64,000 nucleotides of DNA from Burkholderiales bacterium (GTDB lineage Bacteria > Pseudomonadota > Gammaproteobacteria > Burkholderiales > Burkholderiaceae_C): NCBI GenBank assembly GCA_016223165.1, contig JACRPO010000003.1, positions 310,001 through 374,000 on the forward strand, in the 5' to 3' direction. Positions 1 to 8,843 of the stretch are shown here, piece by piece. Position 1 is the first letter of the stretch; the number at the start of each line of letters is the position of its first letter. Under the pieces are notes generated by a model. It searched no databases and was not told the origin of the DNA. It saw nothing but the letters and a program-made list of their open reading frames with translations. The position numbers and the translations under genes were made by a program.

Positions 1-2
1 GC

Positions 3-668
3 GCGCCCTACCCGAAGGCGGTGAAGAACGTCTGCCAGGTCGCCAACCTGTACCCGCAGTACTTCCAGGTCGTCGCGCTGGCCGACGCCAAGGTGGCGAG
101 CTTCGCCGACATCAAGGGCAAGACGCTGGTCACGCAGCCCAAGGGCAACACGGCCGAGATCCTGACCGCGATGGTGCTCGAGGCCAACGGCCTGAGCTAC
201 CAGTCGCTCGGCAAGGTCAACTTCCAGGCCGCCTACACCGACGCCGTGTCGATGCTCAAGGACGGCCACGCGCAGGTCTTCACGCTCGGCACCACGGCGC
301 CCGCCTCGGCGGTGATGGACCTGGCGAGCGCGCGCGACGTGAAACTCGTGCCGGTGGACGACAAGACGATGGCGGCGCTGAAGAAGGCCAACCCCGGCTA
401 CAACAAGCTCGTCATCAAGGCCGGTACCTACCCCAAGCAGGACCAGGACGTGCCCGCCATCGGCTACTCCACGCACATCGTCGCCGCCTGCGACCTGCCG
501 GAGGAAACGGTGTACCGCATGACCAAGGCCATGGCCGAAGACGTGGCGGCGATGTCGGCCGTGGTCAAGTCCATCGCCGGCCTCACGCCCAAGGACATGG
601 CCGTCGACATCGGCGTGCCGCTGCACAAGGGCGCGGCGCGCTACTACAAGGAGAAGGGCGCGATCTGA
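3..668 (+). CDS. TAXI-family TRAP transporter solute-binding protein (3' part)
   Basis: The reading frame is open at the left edge of the window, so the start and signal peptide lie outside; about 221 residues are visible. The protein would bind a small organic acid or similar solute in the periplasm and hand it to the TRAP permease. The visible part matches the C-terminal two-thirds of TAXI binding proteins: FADIKGKTLVTQPKGN, then AAYTDAVSMLKDGHAQVFTLG, and an ending that places tracking helices before PLHKGAARYYKEKG. The family is normally about 320 residues. The next gene, 78 bp downstream on the same strand, encodes a fused TRAP permease, which is the usual TAXI arrangement. The substrate cannot be told from sequence. 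Confidence 0.88.
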   Translation, partial: APYPKAVKNVCQVANLYPQYFQVVALADAKVASFADIKGKTLVTQPKGNTAEILTAMVLEANGLSYQSLGKVNFQAAYTDAVSMLKDGHAQVFTLGTTAPASAVMDLASARDVKLVPVDDKTMAALKKANPGYNKLVIKAGTYPKQDQDVPAIGYSTHIVAACDLPEETVYRMTKAMAEDVAAMSAVVKSIAGLTPKDMAVDIGVPLHKGAARYYKEKGAI

Positions 669-745
669 GGCCACGCCCGCATCGACGACGCGGCCGACAC
701 CCGCGACGCAGGCGCGAAGCGAGCGACGGACCGCAGGCACGACGC

Positions 746-2626
746 GTGGCCCAGGAGGAGAACGCCCCCACCACCCCGGCGCAGGCGGCCCTGCGCTGGG
801 TCGCCGGCGGCATCGCCGTGGCGATGTCGGTCTACCACATGTGGGTGGCCGGCTTCGGCCCGCCCGAGGCGATGCATTTCCGCGGCACGCACCTGCTGTT
901 CGCGCTGACGCTGGTGTTCCTGCTGTTCCCGCTGCGCCCACCGGGCGCACCCGGCAGCGGCGCCGCCCGCATCCTCGACTTCGTGCTGATGGCACTCGGC
1001 TGGGCCGCGGTGCTGCACATCTTCGTCACCTACGAGACCTTCACCAACCGCATCATCTACATCGACGAGCTGACGGTCTGGAACAAGCTCTTCGCACTCG
1101 TGGCCATCGCCATCGTGCTCGAGGGCACGCGCCGCGTCATCGGCTGGGCGCTGCCGATCACGGCCATGGTCTTCCTCGTCTACGCGGCGGCCTTCACCCA
1201 GGTGAAGTTCCCGGTGCTGCTCGAGCAGCTGTACTACTCCACCGAAGGCATCTTCGGCTCCACGCTGGGCGTCTCGGCGAGCTACGTGATGCTGTTCGTC
1301 GTCTTCGGCGCCTTCATGGAGCGCAGCGGCACCGGGCAGCTCTTCATGGACTTCGCGATGAGCCTCACCGGCCACCAGGCCGGCGGGCCGGGCAAGGTGG
1401 CGGTGGTGAGCAGTTCGCTCTTCGGCACCGTCTCGGGCAGCGCGGTGGCCAACGTCATGGTGGACGGGCCCATCACCATCCCGCTGATGAAGCGCACGGG
1501 CTTCCGGCCGCCTTTCGCGGCGGCGGTGGAAGCGGTGGCCTCCACGGGCGGCCAGCTGATGCCGCCCGTGATGGGCGCGGCCGCCTTCGTGATGGCCGAG
1601 TTCCTCGCCGTGCCCTACGCGCAGGTGGCGCTGTGGGCGGCGATCCCGGCGCTGCTGTACTACGTGGCGGTGTTCTTCGCCGTGCATTTCGAGGCCAAGC
1701 GCTACGGGCTGGCCGGCGTGCCGCGCGCGGAGCTGCCGCGCATGGGGCAGGTGATGGCGCAGCGCGGGCACCTGTTCATCCCCATCCTCATCATCCTGGC
1801 GGGCCTCTTCATGGGCTACTCGGCGCCGCTGTCGGCGCTGGTGGCGGCGCTGGCCTGCCTGCCGGTGGCGCTGCTGCGCGCCAGCACACGCGGCGGCATC
1901 GGCTGGAAGAGCGTCATCAGCGCGCTCGAGGAAGGGGCACGCAACACCCTCGCGGTGGCCATGGCCTGCGCCAGCGCGGGCATCGTCATCGGCTGCGTCA
2001 CCATCACCGGCCTGGGCATCACCTTCACGCAGGTGGTCATCGCGCTGGCGCAGAACTCGCTCGTGCTGGCGCTCGTGCTCACGGCGATGGCCGGCATCGT
2101 GCTCGGCATGGGCATGCCGACGACGCCGGCCTACATCGTCATGGTCTCGCTGCTCGTGCCGGCCATCATCAAGCTCGGCGCGGTGGTGCCGGCGGCGCAC
2201 ATGTTCGCGTTCTACTTCGCCATCCTGTCGGCCATCACGCCACCGGTGGCGCTGGCAGTCTTCGCGGCGGCCAGCCTGGCCAGGGCCGACATGTGGGCGA
2301 CCGGCTTCACCGCCATGCGCGCCGCGGCGCCGGCCTACATCGTGCCCTTCATGTTCGTCTACGAGCCGGCGCTGCTCACCATCGGCGGCGACTGGCTGAA
2401 TGTCGTGCACGCCGCCGCCACGGCCACGCTCGGTGTCGTGCTGCTGTCCGCCGGGCTCTTCGGCTACCTGCTGAAGCCGGCGACGATGTCGCAGCGCGCG
2501 ATGCTGGTGGTGGCGGCGCTGCTGCTCATCAAGCCGGGCTGGATCACCGACCTGGCCGGATTGGCGCTGGCCGCCACCGTCGCCGGCACGCAGTGGGTGT
2601 CGGCGCGGCGCGCGGCCACGGCCTGA
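746..2626 (+). CDS. TRAP transporter permease, fused DctQ-DctM type
   Basis: The 626-residue inner-membrane protein would drive ion-coupled uptake with the binding protein just upstream. The N-terminal part (about residues 15-150) has four hydrophobic segments equivalent to the small DctQ subunit. The rest is the large DctM domain with about twelve segments and the conserved GQLMPPVMGAAAFVMAEFL and GMGMPTTPAYIVMVSLL stretches. This fused 4TM/12TM form is typical of TAXI systems. The start is a GTG at 746; I see no strong ribosome binding site, and the run from residue 1 is compatible with the family. A hairpin lies 24 bp after the stop. The substrate is unknown. Confidence 0.93.
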   Translation: MAQEENAPTTPAQAALRWVAGGIAVAMSVYHMWVAGFGPPEAMHFRGTHLLFALTLVFLLFPLRPPGAPGSGAARILDFVLMALGWAAVLHIFVTYETFTNRIIYIDELTVWNKLFALVAIAIVLEGTRRVIGWALPITAMVFLVYAAAFTQVKFPVLLEQLYYSTEGIFGSTLGVSASYVMLFVVFGAFMERSGTGQLFMDFAMSLTGHQAGGPGKVAVVSSSLFGTVSGSAVANVMVDGPITIPLMKRTGFRPPFAAAVEAVASTGGQLMPPVMGAAAFVMAEFLAVPYAQVALWAAIPALLYYVAVFFAVHFEAKRYGLAGVPRAELPRMGQVMAQRGHLFIPILIILAGLFMGYSAPLSALVAALACLPVALLRASTRGGIGWKSVISALEEGARNTLAVAMACASAGIVIGCVTITGLGITFTQVVIALAQNSLVLALVLTAMAGIVLGMGMPTTPAYIVMVSLLVPAIIKLGAVVPAAHMFAFYFAILSAITPPVALAVFAAASLARADMWATGFTAMRAAAPAYIVPFMFVYEPALLTIGGDWLNVVHAAATATLGVVLLSAGLFGYLLKPATMSQRAMLVVAALLLIKPGWITDLAGLALAATVAGTQWVSARRAATA

Positions 2627-2650
2627 GAAGCTCTCCGCACGGGTGCAAGC

Positions 2651-2679
2651 CAATGCCCATGGGCAACGGGCGGGCATTG
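2651..2679 (+). terminator. Hairpin after the TRAP permease gene
   Basis: CAATGCCC at 2651-2658 pairs with GGGCATTG at 2672-2679, and the loop contains part of the palindrome GCCCATGGGC. It starts 24 bp after the permease stop. There is no T-run, so intrinsic termination is only a suggestion. Confidence 0.35.
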
Positions 2680-2802
2680 CATCCGAGCGCGCGTTTCGTG
2701 CGGAAGCGCTGATCGGGCATTCAATGCCGGAGGACATCGGTGCCGAGGGCGACACCGGCCCGAGCCGCAGGCCCGGGCCCACTCGCGCTCACGGCACTCG
2801 TT

Positions 2803-2840
2803 GCGCACTCACGGCGCACTCACGGCGCACTCACGGCGCA
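2803..2840. repeat. 11-bp tandem repeat, three copies plus a partial
   Basis: GCGCACTCACG is repeated without mismatch at 2803-2813, 2814-2824 and 2825-2835, followed by GCGCA. The array ends 17 bp before the cupin gene start. It does not look like a known regulator site. Confidence 0.9.
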
Positions 2841-2857
2841 ATGACGGGACAAACGGC

Positions 2858-3673
2858 ATGACCCCGCCGCCGATCGATGACTCCGGCGATCCGTCGCAAC
2901 GCGCGGTGCGGCAGCGTCTGGCCGAGCGCATCCGGCGCAGCGTCGAGGCGCACCGCGGGTTCCGCACCGTGCGGCGCGAGCGCCTGCTGTGGTCGATCGA
3001 AGCACCCGGCTGCGCGCAGGCGACGCTGACGCGCACCGAGTACACGCACGTCACTTTGCTGCGGCTGGAGCCCGGCGCCGCGCTGCCCTGGCCGCGCGGC
3101 ACGTTTGCACAGGAGATCCTCGTCGTCGAGGGCGGCGCGTTGGCCGAGCCGGCTGGAGGCGCCGCCGTGCAGCCGCTGGCGCGCTGGTCGCTGGCCTTGC
3201 GCCGCGGCGAGGACGCCGGCGCGCTGCACGCACGCGGCGGCCCGGCCGTTCTCTACGTGCGCCACATCGTCGCGCCGCCGGCCACGCTGCCCGGGCCCGA
3301 GGCCGCCTGGTGGGGCCTGCCGGCGGCGCCGCTGCAATGCATCGGCATCGAGCAGCGCCGCTGGCACGAGGGCTTCGCCGGCGTGCGCACGCTGGCGCTG
3401 TGGGGCACGCCGCAGGTCGTCTCGATGCTCGTGCACTTCGCGCCCGGCGCCGGCGTGCCCGACCACCGGCATGCCGTGCACGAGGACTGCCTGATGCTCG
3501 AAGGCTCGATGTTCCTCGGCGACATCCTGCTGCGTGCCGGCGACTACCAGCTCGCCCCGGCCGGCGGCGGTCACTTCGGCGAGATGAGCGACGTCGGCGG
3601 CACCTTCTTCTTCCACGGCGCCATCGACGCGGCGCTGCGGCCGCCGCGCCGAGACCGCGCCCCCGAGGCCTGA
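2858..3673 (+). CDS. Double-cupin protein, ChrR-like
   Basis: The 271-residue protein has two cupin folds. The first covers about residues 45-125 (TRTEYTHVTLLRLEPGAALPWP, then EILVVEGGA). The second covers about residues 165-250 and carries the better metal-binding set: PDHRHAVHEDCLMLEGSM followed by a His in GGGHFGEM. ChrR-type cupins bind metal and act as sensors or anti-sigma C-terminal domains, but there is no zinc-binding anti-sigma N-terminus and no sigma gene next to it, so the role is unknown. I chose the ATG at 2858; an in-frame upstream ATG at 2801 would translate the 11-bp repeat array. The gene is convergent with the Crp/Fnr regulator, with 10 bp between stops. Confidence 0.75.
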   Translation: MTPPPIDDSGDPSQRAVRQRLAERIRRSVEAHRGFRTVRRERLLWSIEAPGCAQATLTRTEYTHVTLLRLEPGAALPWPRGTFAQEILVVEGGALAEPAGGAAVQPLARWSLALRRGEDAGALHARGGPAVLYVRHIVAPPATLPGPEAAWWGLPAAPLQCIGIEQRRWHEGFAGVRTLALWGTPQVVSMLVHFAPGAGVPDHRHAVHEDCLMLEGSMFLGDILLRAGDYQLAPAGGGHFGEMSDVGGTFFFHGAIDAALRPPRRDRAPEA

Positions 3674-3681
3674 GCGGCCGA

Positions 3682-3701
3682 GCCTACGCGGCCTCGTAGG
3701 C
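3682..3701. terminator. Small hairpin between convergent genes
   Basis: GCCTACG (3682-3688) and CGTAGGC (3695-3701) form a perfect 7-bp stem with a 6-base loop. The hairpin overlaps the stop codon of the Crp/Fnr gene and lies 8 bp after the cupin stop. It could serve both directions, but no T-run is present on either side. Confidence 0.3.
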
Positions 3702-4373
3702 CTGCAGCCGCTTCGAGTCGTGGATGCGGATGGCGCGCCGGTCGATGCGGATGAGGCCTGCCGATTCGAGCTCGTGCAGCTTGCGCGAGAAGTACTCCGG
3801 CGACACCGACAGGCGCGACGCGATCGTCGCCTTGCTGGCCGGCAACCTGATGGTCACCGCCGCCGGCTGGGCGCCGCCCACGTGATGCAGCAGGTAGCCG
3901 ATCACGCGCTGCAGGCCGCTGTGCAAGGCGTACGCCTGCACGTCGTTGATCAGCGTGTCGATGCACCGTGAAACGCCGGCCAGCATGCGCAGCGCGAAGC
4001 CCGGATGGCGCGCGACCTCGGCGAGGACCGCCTGCTTGTCGATCGTCAGCAGCAGCGTGTCGGCGAGCGCCTCCGCGCCGACGCCGTAGGGCTCGTCGGT
4101 GAACACCGATGCCTCGGCGAAGCTGACGCCGTGGCCGGCGAGTGCGATCACCTTCTCCTGCCCGGAGACGGAGAGGGCGAACACCTTGATCTGGCCGGTC
4201 ACCGTGACGTGCAAACCCGCGCAAGGCTGGCCGGCGCGAAAAACGATGTCGCCGCGGCGCAGCCGGCGCACCACGCTGGCGGCGGCCAGGCGCGCCAGCT
4301 CGGGCGCGCCCAGGTCCCTGAACATCGGCAGCACCGACAGGTAGCGCGACACGTCGAAGTCTCTCCGCGGCAT
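3684..4373 (-). CDS. Crp/Fnr-family transcriptional regulator
   Basis: The 229-residue protein has an N-terminal cyclic-nucleotide-binding-type beta roll (about residues 15-130: RRGDIVFRAGQPCAGLHVTVTG) and a C-terminal winged helix (about 150-225) with the recognition region SKATIASRLSVSPEYFSRKL. It lacks the N-terminal cysteine cluster of oxygen-sensing FNR proteins, so it resembles the DNR/heme-type or effector-type branches. A TTGA-N6-TCAA dyad, the core of FNR/DNR boxes, lies about 57 bp upstream of its start and suggests autoregulation or control by a paralogue. Targets are unknown; the convergent cupin gene may be functionally linked. Confidence 0.88.
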   Translation of the reverse strand: MPRRDFDVSRYLSVLPMFRDLGAPELARLAAASVVRRLRRGDIVFRAGQPCAGLHVTVTGQIKVFALSVSGQEKVIALAGHGVSFAEASVFTDEPYGVGAEALADTLLLTIDKQAVLAEVARHPGFALRMLAGVSRCIDTLINDVQAYALHSGLQRVIGYLLHHVGGAQPAAVTIRLPASKATIASRLSVSPEYFSRKLHELESAGLIRIDRRAIRIHDSKRLQAYEAA

Positions 4374-4430
4374 GCACCACTTTCAGGGGTTCGCCTGCGT
4401 GCAGTGTCCGGGGGCGCTCGGGAGCAGCCG

Positions 4431-4444
4431 TTGAGATGTGTCAA
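4431..4444. promoter_or_regulatory. FNR/DNR-type dyad TTGA-N6-TCAA
   Basis: TTGAGATGTGTCAA matches the core TTGA-N6-TCAA of FNR, ANR and DNR boxes (full consensus TTGAT-N4-ATCAA; the inner bases differ here). It lies 57 bp upstream of the start of the Crp/Fnr-family gene, a position suited to autoregulation. Confidence 0.45.
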
Positions 4445-4619
4445 GGCCGCACGCGGCCTGTCCGCGGGGTTTCCCGCAGGCCCCGGCCGCGGGGCCGGGT
4501 TCGGCTCGAAGCCCGCCACAGGAGTGCGTGCGGCGGGCGGCGGCCCCGGCCCGCCTCCTTCGCCACGCCGGCGCCGCGGCCCGGGACGCACCACCTCGGC
4601 AACCATGGATCCGTCTTCA

Positions 4620-4698
4620 GATCTTCTCGAATCCATGCCTCGAATGAGGGTCAGCCTAGAGGACGACGGATGATAATGATCTTCTCGCAGATCTTCTC
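4620..4698. promoter_or_regulatory. Three direct repeats of GATCTTCTC upstream of the HipA-family gene
   Basis: The 9-mer occurs exactly at 4620-4628, 4678-4686 and 4690-4698. Copies 2 and 3 are 12 bp apart and directly follow a possible -10 box (GATAAT, 4672-4677); copy 3 ends 9 bp before the start codon. HipA-type loci are commonly autoregulated, and this protein has its own winged-helix domain. An operator is therefore a reasonable inference. Confidence 0.45.
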
Positions 4699-4707
4699 AT
4701 TTCAGCG

Positions 4708-6213
4708 ATGCGCCCTCCCCACCGCCTGGCCCGCGAACTGCTTCGCGGCACGCTGGCCCGCCAGCCGGGCATCGCTGCCGCGGCGCTGGCGGCGCGGCTC
4801 GGCGTGAGCGTCCCCACGCTGCACCGCCTGCTGCACGAGCAGCCGGCCGGCATCGTCGCCGCCGGCCGCGCCAGGCGCACGCGCTACGCGCTGGCGCGAG
4901 CGCTGCGCGGCAGCGTCGCGCCGCTGCCGCTCTATGAAGTGCAGGCCGACGGCAGCGCGTACCAGGTGGCCGAGCTGGCGCTGTTGCAGCCCCAGGGCTC
5001 GCAGCTCAGCCTCGCCGGCAGCCACTGGCCCGTGCCCGACGCGGCACGCGACGGCTGGTGGGACGGCCTGCCCTACCCGCTGGTCGACATGCGCCCGCAG
5101 GGCTACATCGGGCGCCAGCTGGCGCTGGCCGAGCACCGCCGCCTCGGTGTCGTGGCCGATCCCGAAGCCTGGGGCGACGACGACGTGGTGCATGTGCTCA
5201 GCCAGGTCGGCAGCGACACCAGCGGCAGCCTCATCCTCGGCGCCGCCGCCTTCGAGTCGTGGCAGCAGCGCAAGCTGCAGCCGCCGCGGCCGATCGACAC
5301 CGGCGACATCGGCCCGCGCTACGCCGAGCTGGCAGAACTCGCCGTGGCACAAGGCGTGCCCGGGTCGAGCGCCGCCGGCGAGTTCCCGAAGTTCCCCGCG
5401 CTGCGCGAGGCGCCCGAGGAGGGTGCGACGAAAGCGCGGCCTGCGCGGCCTGCGCCGCGTTCGGCCGCCGCCGCCACCGAGCCGGACACCACCGCCGTCG
5501 CCGCGACCCCGCATGTGCTCGTCAAGTTCTCGGGCGCCGACGGCTCGCCGGCCGTCGTGCGCTGGGCCGACCTGCTGGTGTGCGAACACCTCGCGCTCGA
5601 AGCGGCGCGCGCGCTGCCCGGCGTGACGGCGGCGCGCAGCCGCATCGTCCGGCATGGTGGCCGCACCTTCCTCGAGGTGGAGCGCTTCGACCGGCACGGC
5701 CTCTTCGGGCGCAGCCCGCTCGTGAGCCTGGGCACGCTCGACGCGGCCCTGCTCGGCAGCGGCACCGGCGACTGGCGCGTGCCCGCCGACCGCCTGGCCG
5801 CGCACGGCTGGCTCGGCGAGGCCGACCGGCGCGCCGTGCATCACGCGTGGTGGTTCGGCCGGCTGGTCGCGAACAGCGACATGCATGCCGGCAATCTCAG
5901 CTTCCGCCCTATTGCCGGGAGAGCCGGGAGCACCGGGCGCGGCGGCGCCCCGGGTGCCGGCGCGCTCGCCCTGGCCCCGCTCTACGACATGCTGCCGATG
6001 CAGCACGCGCCGCTGCGCGGCGGTGAACTGCCAGCGCGCCGCTTCGAGCCGCCGCTGCCCCTGCCACCCGAGCGCGACACCTGGTTCGCGGCCTGCACGG
6101 CCGCGCTTCGCTTCTGGCGCGGTGCGGCGGCGGACGAGCGCATCAGCGACGGTTTCCGGGCGCTGTGCGCGGCCGCGGCGGCGAGATTGGCCGAGGTCGC
6201 GCAGAGAGTCTGA
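4708..6213 (+). CDS. yjjJ: HipA-family protein with N-terminal winged helix, YjjJ/HipH-like
   Basis: The 501-residue protein joins an N-terminal helix-turn-helix (about residues 8-65: [22 protein letters not shown]) to a HipA domain. The kinase-type residues look intact: ANSDMHAGN at about 388-396 matches the catalytic Asp/Asn loop of HipA, and LYDMLPM a little later supplies the second metal-binding Asp. No hipB-like antitoxin gene is adjacent, as expected for the stand-alone YjjJ/HipH type, in which the DNA-binding part is fused. HipA proteins are Ser/Thr kinases that can arrest growth; the target of this branch is not known from sequence. A low-complexity Ala/Pro linker occurs at about 240-265. 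Three direct repeats upstream may be its operator. Confidence 0.82.
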   Translation: MRPPHRLARELLRGTLARQPGIAAAALAARLGVSVPTLHRLLHEQPAGIVAAGRARRTRYALARALRGSVAPLPLYEVQADGSAYQVAELALLQPQGSQLSLAGSHWPVPDAARDGWWDGLPYPLVDMRPQGYIGRQLALAEHRRLGVVADPEAWGDDDVVHVLSQVGSDTSGSLILGAAAFESWQQRKLQPPRPIDTGDIGPRYAELAELAVAQGVPGSSAAGEFPKFPALREAPEEGATKARPARPAPRSAAAATEPDTTAVAATPHVLVKFSGADGSPAVVRWADLLVCEHLALEAARALPGVTAARSRIVRHGGRTFLEVERFDRHGLFGRSPLVSLGTLDAALLGSGTGDWRVPADRLAAHGWLGEADRRAVHHAWWFGRLVANSDMHAGNLSFRPIAGRAGSTGRGGAPGAGALALAPLYDMLPMQHAPLRGGELPARRFEPPLPLPPERDTWFAACTAALRFWRGAAADERISDGFRALCAAAAARLAEVAQRV

Positions 6214-6377
6214 CCCGGGCCCGGGCGTGGCTCGCGCCATCGCTGCCGCGCCGCGCCAAGCTCCGGCGCGCCCGGCGGCGCCGAGACCTCGACTGCGCAA
6301 GGTCGAGGTGGCGGGCCCGAGAATCCGCTCGTTCCACCACGAGACGAATCCTGCCCAAGCCCTCGCCGGAGCCCCCG

Positions 6378-7703
6378 ATGGACACCTCCACCCTGTGCCC
6401 GCTGACCGAAGCCGAGATCCTCGCCGCCGTGGCGGCGCAGCGCGACGAGGCGGTCGCCTTCCTGCAGGAGCTCGTGCGCGCGCCCTCGCTGCTCGGCCAC
6501 GAGGCCTCGGCGCAGGCGCTGATGAAGCGCCGCTTCGAGGCGCTCGGCCTGGACGTGCGCGAGCTCGTCATCGACGAGGCGAAGCTGCGCGAGCACCCGG
6601 GCTACTCGCCTTCGCTCGTCTCCTACGACGGCCGCCGCAACGTCATCGGCGTGCACGAGCCGCGCCCGGCGAAGGCCGGCGGCGCCGACGACGCGAGCGC
6701 CGTGCGCGGCCGCTCGCTCATCCTCAACGGCCACATCGACGTCGTGCCCGTGGGCGCCGAACGGCTGTGGACGAGTCCTCCCTTCGAGCCCCGGATCGAC
6801 GGCGACCGCCTTTACGGCCGCGGCGCCAACGACATGAAGGGCGGCATCGTCGCCTACACGATGGCCCTGCGGGCCTTGCAGCGCCTGGGGGTCGAGCCGG
6901 CGGCGCGCGTCACGCTGCAAAGCGTGATCGAGGAGGAGTGCACCGGCAACGGCGCGCTCGCCTGCCTGCTCGCCGGCTACACGGCCGACGCGGCCATCAT
7001 CCCCGAGCCCTTCGACGAGCTGCTCTCGGCGCAGCTCGGCGTGATGTGGCTGACGCTCGACGTCTACGGCGTGCCCGTGCACGCCGCGGTGGCGCAGACG
7101 GGCATCGGCGCGATCGAGTTCGCGCAGCACCTCGTCGCCGAGCTGCGCAAGCTCGAAGCGAAGTGGAACGAGCCGCAGCACCGCCACGCGATGTACTGCC
7201 GGCACGATCACCCGATCAACTTCAACCTCGGCCGCATCGAGGGTGGTGAATGGAGCTCGTCGGTCAGCACGCATTGCCGCGCCGACCTGCGCCTGGGCTT
7301 TTACCCGGGCGTCAAGCCGGCCGAGGTGCGCGCCGAGGTCGAGGCCTTGATCCGGCAAGCCCACGCCGCCCACCCCGCGCATGCCGGCGTCGAGGTCGAG
7401 ATCAGCTACCACGGCTTCCAGGCCGAGGGGCTGGTGGTCGACCTGCAGCAGCCGGCGCTGCAGGCGTTGATGCAGGCGCACCACGACATCACCGGTCAAC
7501 CCGCGGCCACGCGCGCCGCCACCGCCACCACCGACCTGCGCTTCTTCCACCTCTACGGGCAGATCCCTTCCACCTGCTACGGCCCGCGCGGCGCCAACAT
7601 CCACGGCGTCGACGAGTGGGTATCGATCGATTCGATGCAGCAGGTGACGGCGGTGCTGGCGCTGTTCATGGCGCGCTGGTGCGGGGTGCAGCGGGCCGGC
7701 TGA
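6378..7703 (+). CDS. M20-family deacylase (ArgE/DapE type)
   Basis: The 441-residue protein belongs to the dinuclear zinc M20 amidohydrolases that cleave N-acyl groups from amino acids or related amines. Visible metal and catalytic motifs are NGHIDVVP, then [11 protein letters not shown], then the general-base stretch [12 protein letters not shown]. The dimerisation lid and the final His region ([11 protein letters not shown]) are also present. The start is the ATG at 6378. It overlaps none of its neighbours and stops 7 bp before the next gene. The exact substrate cannot be assigned; acetylornithine deacetylase is only one option in this broad family. Confidence 0.88.
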   Translation: MDTSTLCPLTEAEILAAVAAQRDEAVAFLQELVRAPSLLGHEASAQALMKRRFEALGLDVRELVIDEAKLREHPGYSPSLVSYDGRRNVIGVHEPRPAKAGGADDASAVRGRSLILNGHIDVVPVGAERLWTSPPFEPRIDGDRLYGRGANDMKGGIVAYTMALRALQRLGVEPAARVTLQSVIEEECTGNGALACLLAGYTADAAIIPEPFDELLSAQLGVMWLTLDVYGVPVHAAVAQTGIGAIEFAQHLVAELRKLEAKWNEPQHRHAMYCRHDHPINFNLGRIEGGEWSSSVSTHCRADLRLGFYPGVKPAEVRAEVEALIRQAHAAHPAHAGVEVEISYHGFQAEGLVVDLQQPALQALMQAHHDITGQPAATRAATATTDLRFFHLYGQIPSTCYGPRGANIHGVDEWVSIDSMQQVTAVLALFMARWCGVQRAG

Positions 7704-7710
7704 CCTGCGC

Positions 7711-8730
7711 ATGGATTCGCTCACGCACGTCGCGCTCGGCGCCGCCATCGGCCTGGCCACGATGGGCCGGCGCACGGCGCCGTGGAAGGCCGCGCTCTGG
7801 GGCGCCGTGGCCGCCACGCTGCCCGACCTCGACGTGTTCATCGACCACGGCGACCCGATCCGCAACATGGTCCTGCACCGCGCGGAGACCCATGCGCCGT
7901 TCTGGCTGACGCTGTTCTCGATCCCGTTCGCCGCCGCCGTGGCACGGCTGCACGGCGGCTGGGACCGCTTCGGCCGCTGGTGGCTGGCACTGTGGCTTGC
8001 ACTCATATCGCATGCGCTGCTCGACGGCATGACGGTCTACGGCACGCAGCTCGGCCTGCCGTTCACGAGCCGGCCCTACGGCGTGGGCAGCATCTTCATC
8101 ATCGACCCGCTGTACACGCTGCCCTTGCTCGTCGGCGTCGCGTGGTCGCTGCGGGCGGCCCATGGTGGGCGCGGCCGCGCCCCCAACCTCATCGGCTTGG
8201 CGCTGAGCACGGCCTACCTCGGCTGGGGCGTCGTCGCGCAGCAGCAGGTCGAGGGCGTCGCGCGGCAGGCGCTCGCCGCGCAGGGCATCGCGGCCGAGCG
8301 CGTGCTCGTCACGCCCACCGCCTTCAACTCGCTGCTGTGGCGCGTCGTGGCCGTCGGCGGCGAGCACGACCCGCACTTTCACGAGGGCTTCCGCTCGCTG
8401 CTCGACGACGGCCCGGTGATGCACTTCGACCGCTTCGAGCGCGGCACGGCGCTCGCCGCCGAACTGCAGGGCATCGACGGCGTCAGGCGCATCCAGGCCT
8501 TCAGCCGCGGCTTCTGGGCGATGTGGGAGAGCGGCGGCCGCGCCGGCATCACCGACCTGCGCATGGGCCAGGAGCCCGACTACATCTTCCGCTTCGCGGT
8601 GGCCGAGCGGCGCAGCACGCCGGCGCCGCTGCCTGTCGCGCAGCAGCTCGGCAGCCGGCCCGACCTGGAGCGCGGCCTGACGTGGCTCGCGCGCCGCGCC
8701 CTCGGCGAGCCGCTGCCGCCGCCGCGCTGA
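7711..8730 (+). CDS. YdjM/YbcI-like membrane-bound metal-dependent hydrolase
   Basis: The 339-residue protein starts MDSLTHVALGAAIG, the signature of the DUF457 family of predicted inner-membrane metal-dependent hydrolases. A His/Asp set typical of the family follows (LPDLDVFIDHGDP, then LHRAETHAPFW, then SHALLDGMTVYGTQLGLPF). Hydrophobic segments lie at about 10-30, 60-80, 90-115, 135-150 and 165-185. A soluble C-terminal half of about 150 residues follows. Its substrate is unknown. The 7-bp gap from the M20 deacylase suggests cotranscription. Confidence 0.85.
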   Translation: MDSLTHVALGAAIGLATMGRRTAPWKAALWGAVAATLPDLDVFIDHGDPIRNMVLHRAETHAPFWLTLFSIPFAAAVARLHGGWDRFGRWWLALWLALISHALLDGMTVYGTQLGLPFTSRPYGVGSIFIIDPLYTLPLLVGVAWSLRAAHGGRGRAPNLIGLALSTAYLGWGVVAQQQVEGVARQALAAQGIAAERVLVTPTAFNSLLWRVVAVGGEHDPHFHEGFRSLLDDGPVMHFDRFERGTALAAELQGIDGVRRIQAFSRGFWAMWESGGRAGITDLRMGQEPDYIFRFAVAERRSTPAPLPVAQQLGSRPDLERGLTWLARRALGEPLPPPR

Positions 8731-8843
8731 AGCGCCTCGCGCTGCCCGGGCAGGATGCGCCGCCGCGCATTCCTGCCGATGTCCGCGCGGCCGGCGGACT
8801 GCGGGGCCTCAGGCCACGGCCCCGAAGCGCCGATATCGCCGGA

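Larger units (their letters stand above)
4374..4707. other. Intergenic region, divergent promoters
   Basis: This stretch separates the minus-strand Crp/Fnr gene from the plus-strand HipA-family gene. I see no credible gene in it. It holds the FNR-type dyad at 4431-4444 near the regulator side. On the other side it holds three GATCTTCTC repeats and an AT-rich GATAAT (4672-4677), a possible -10 element for the HipA-family gene. No convincing -35 element is visible. Confidence 0.6.

Noticed and set aside
644..2782. Long open frame on the minus strand opposite the TRAP permease gene
   Set aside because: It is His/Arg/Gln/Asp-rich without domains, the usual mirror of a GC-rich gene on the other strand.
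4005..4673. Plus-strand open frame covering the divergent promoter region
   Set aside because: It is antisense to the Crp/Fnr gene over most of its length and has no domain.
6214..6225. CCCGGGCCCGGG palindrome right after the HipA-family gene
   Set aside because: It is a simple GC palindrome too short and loopless to be called a terminator.
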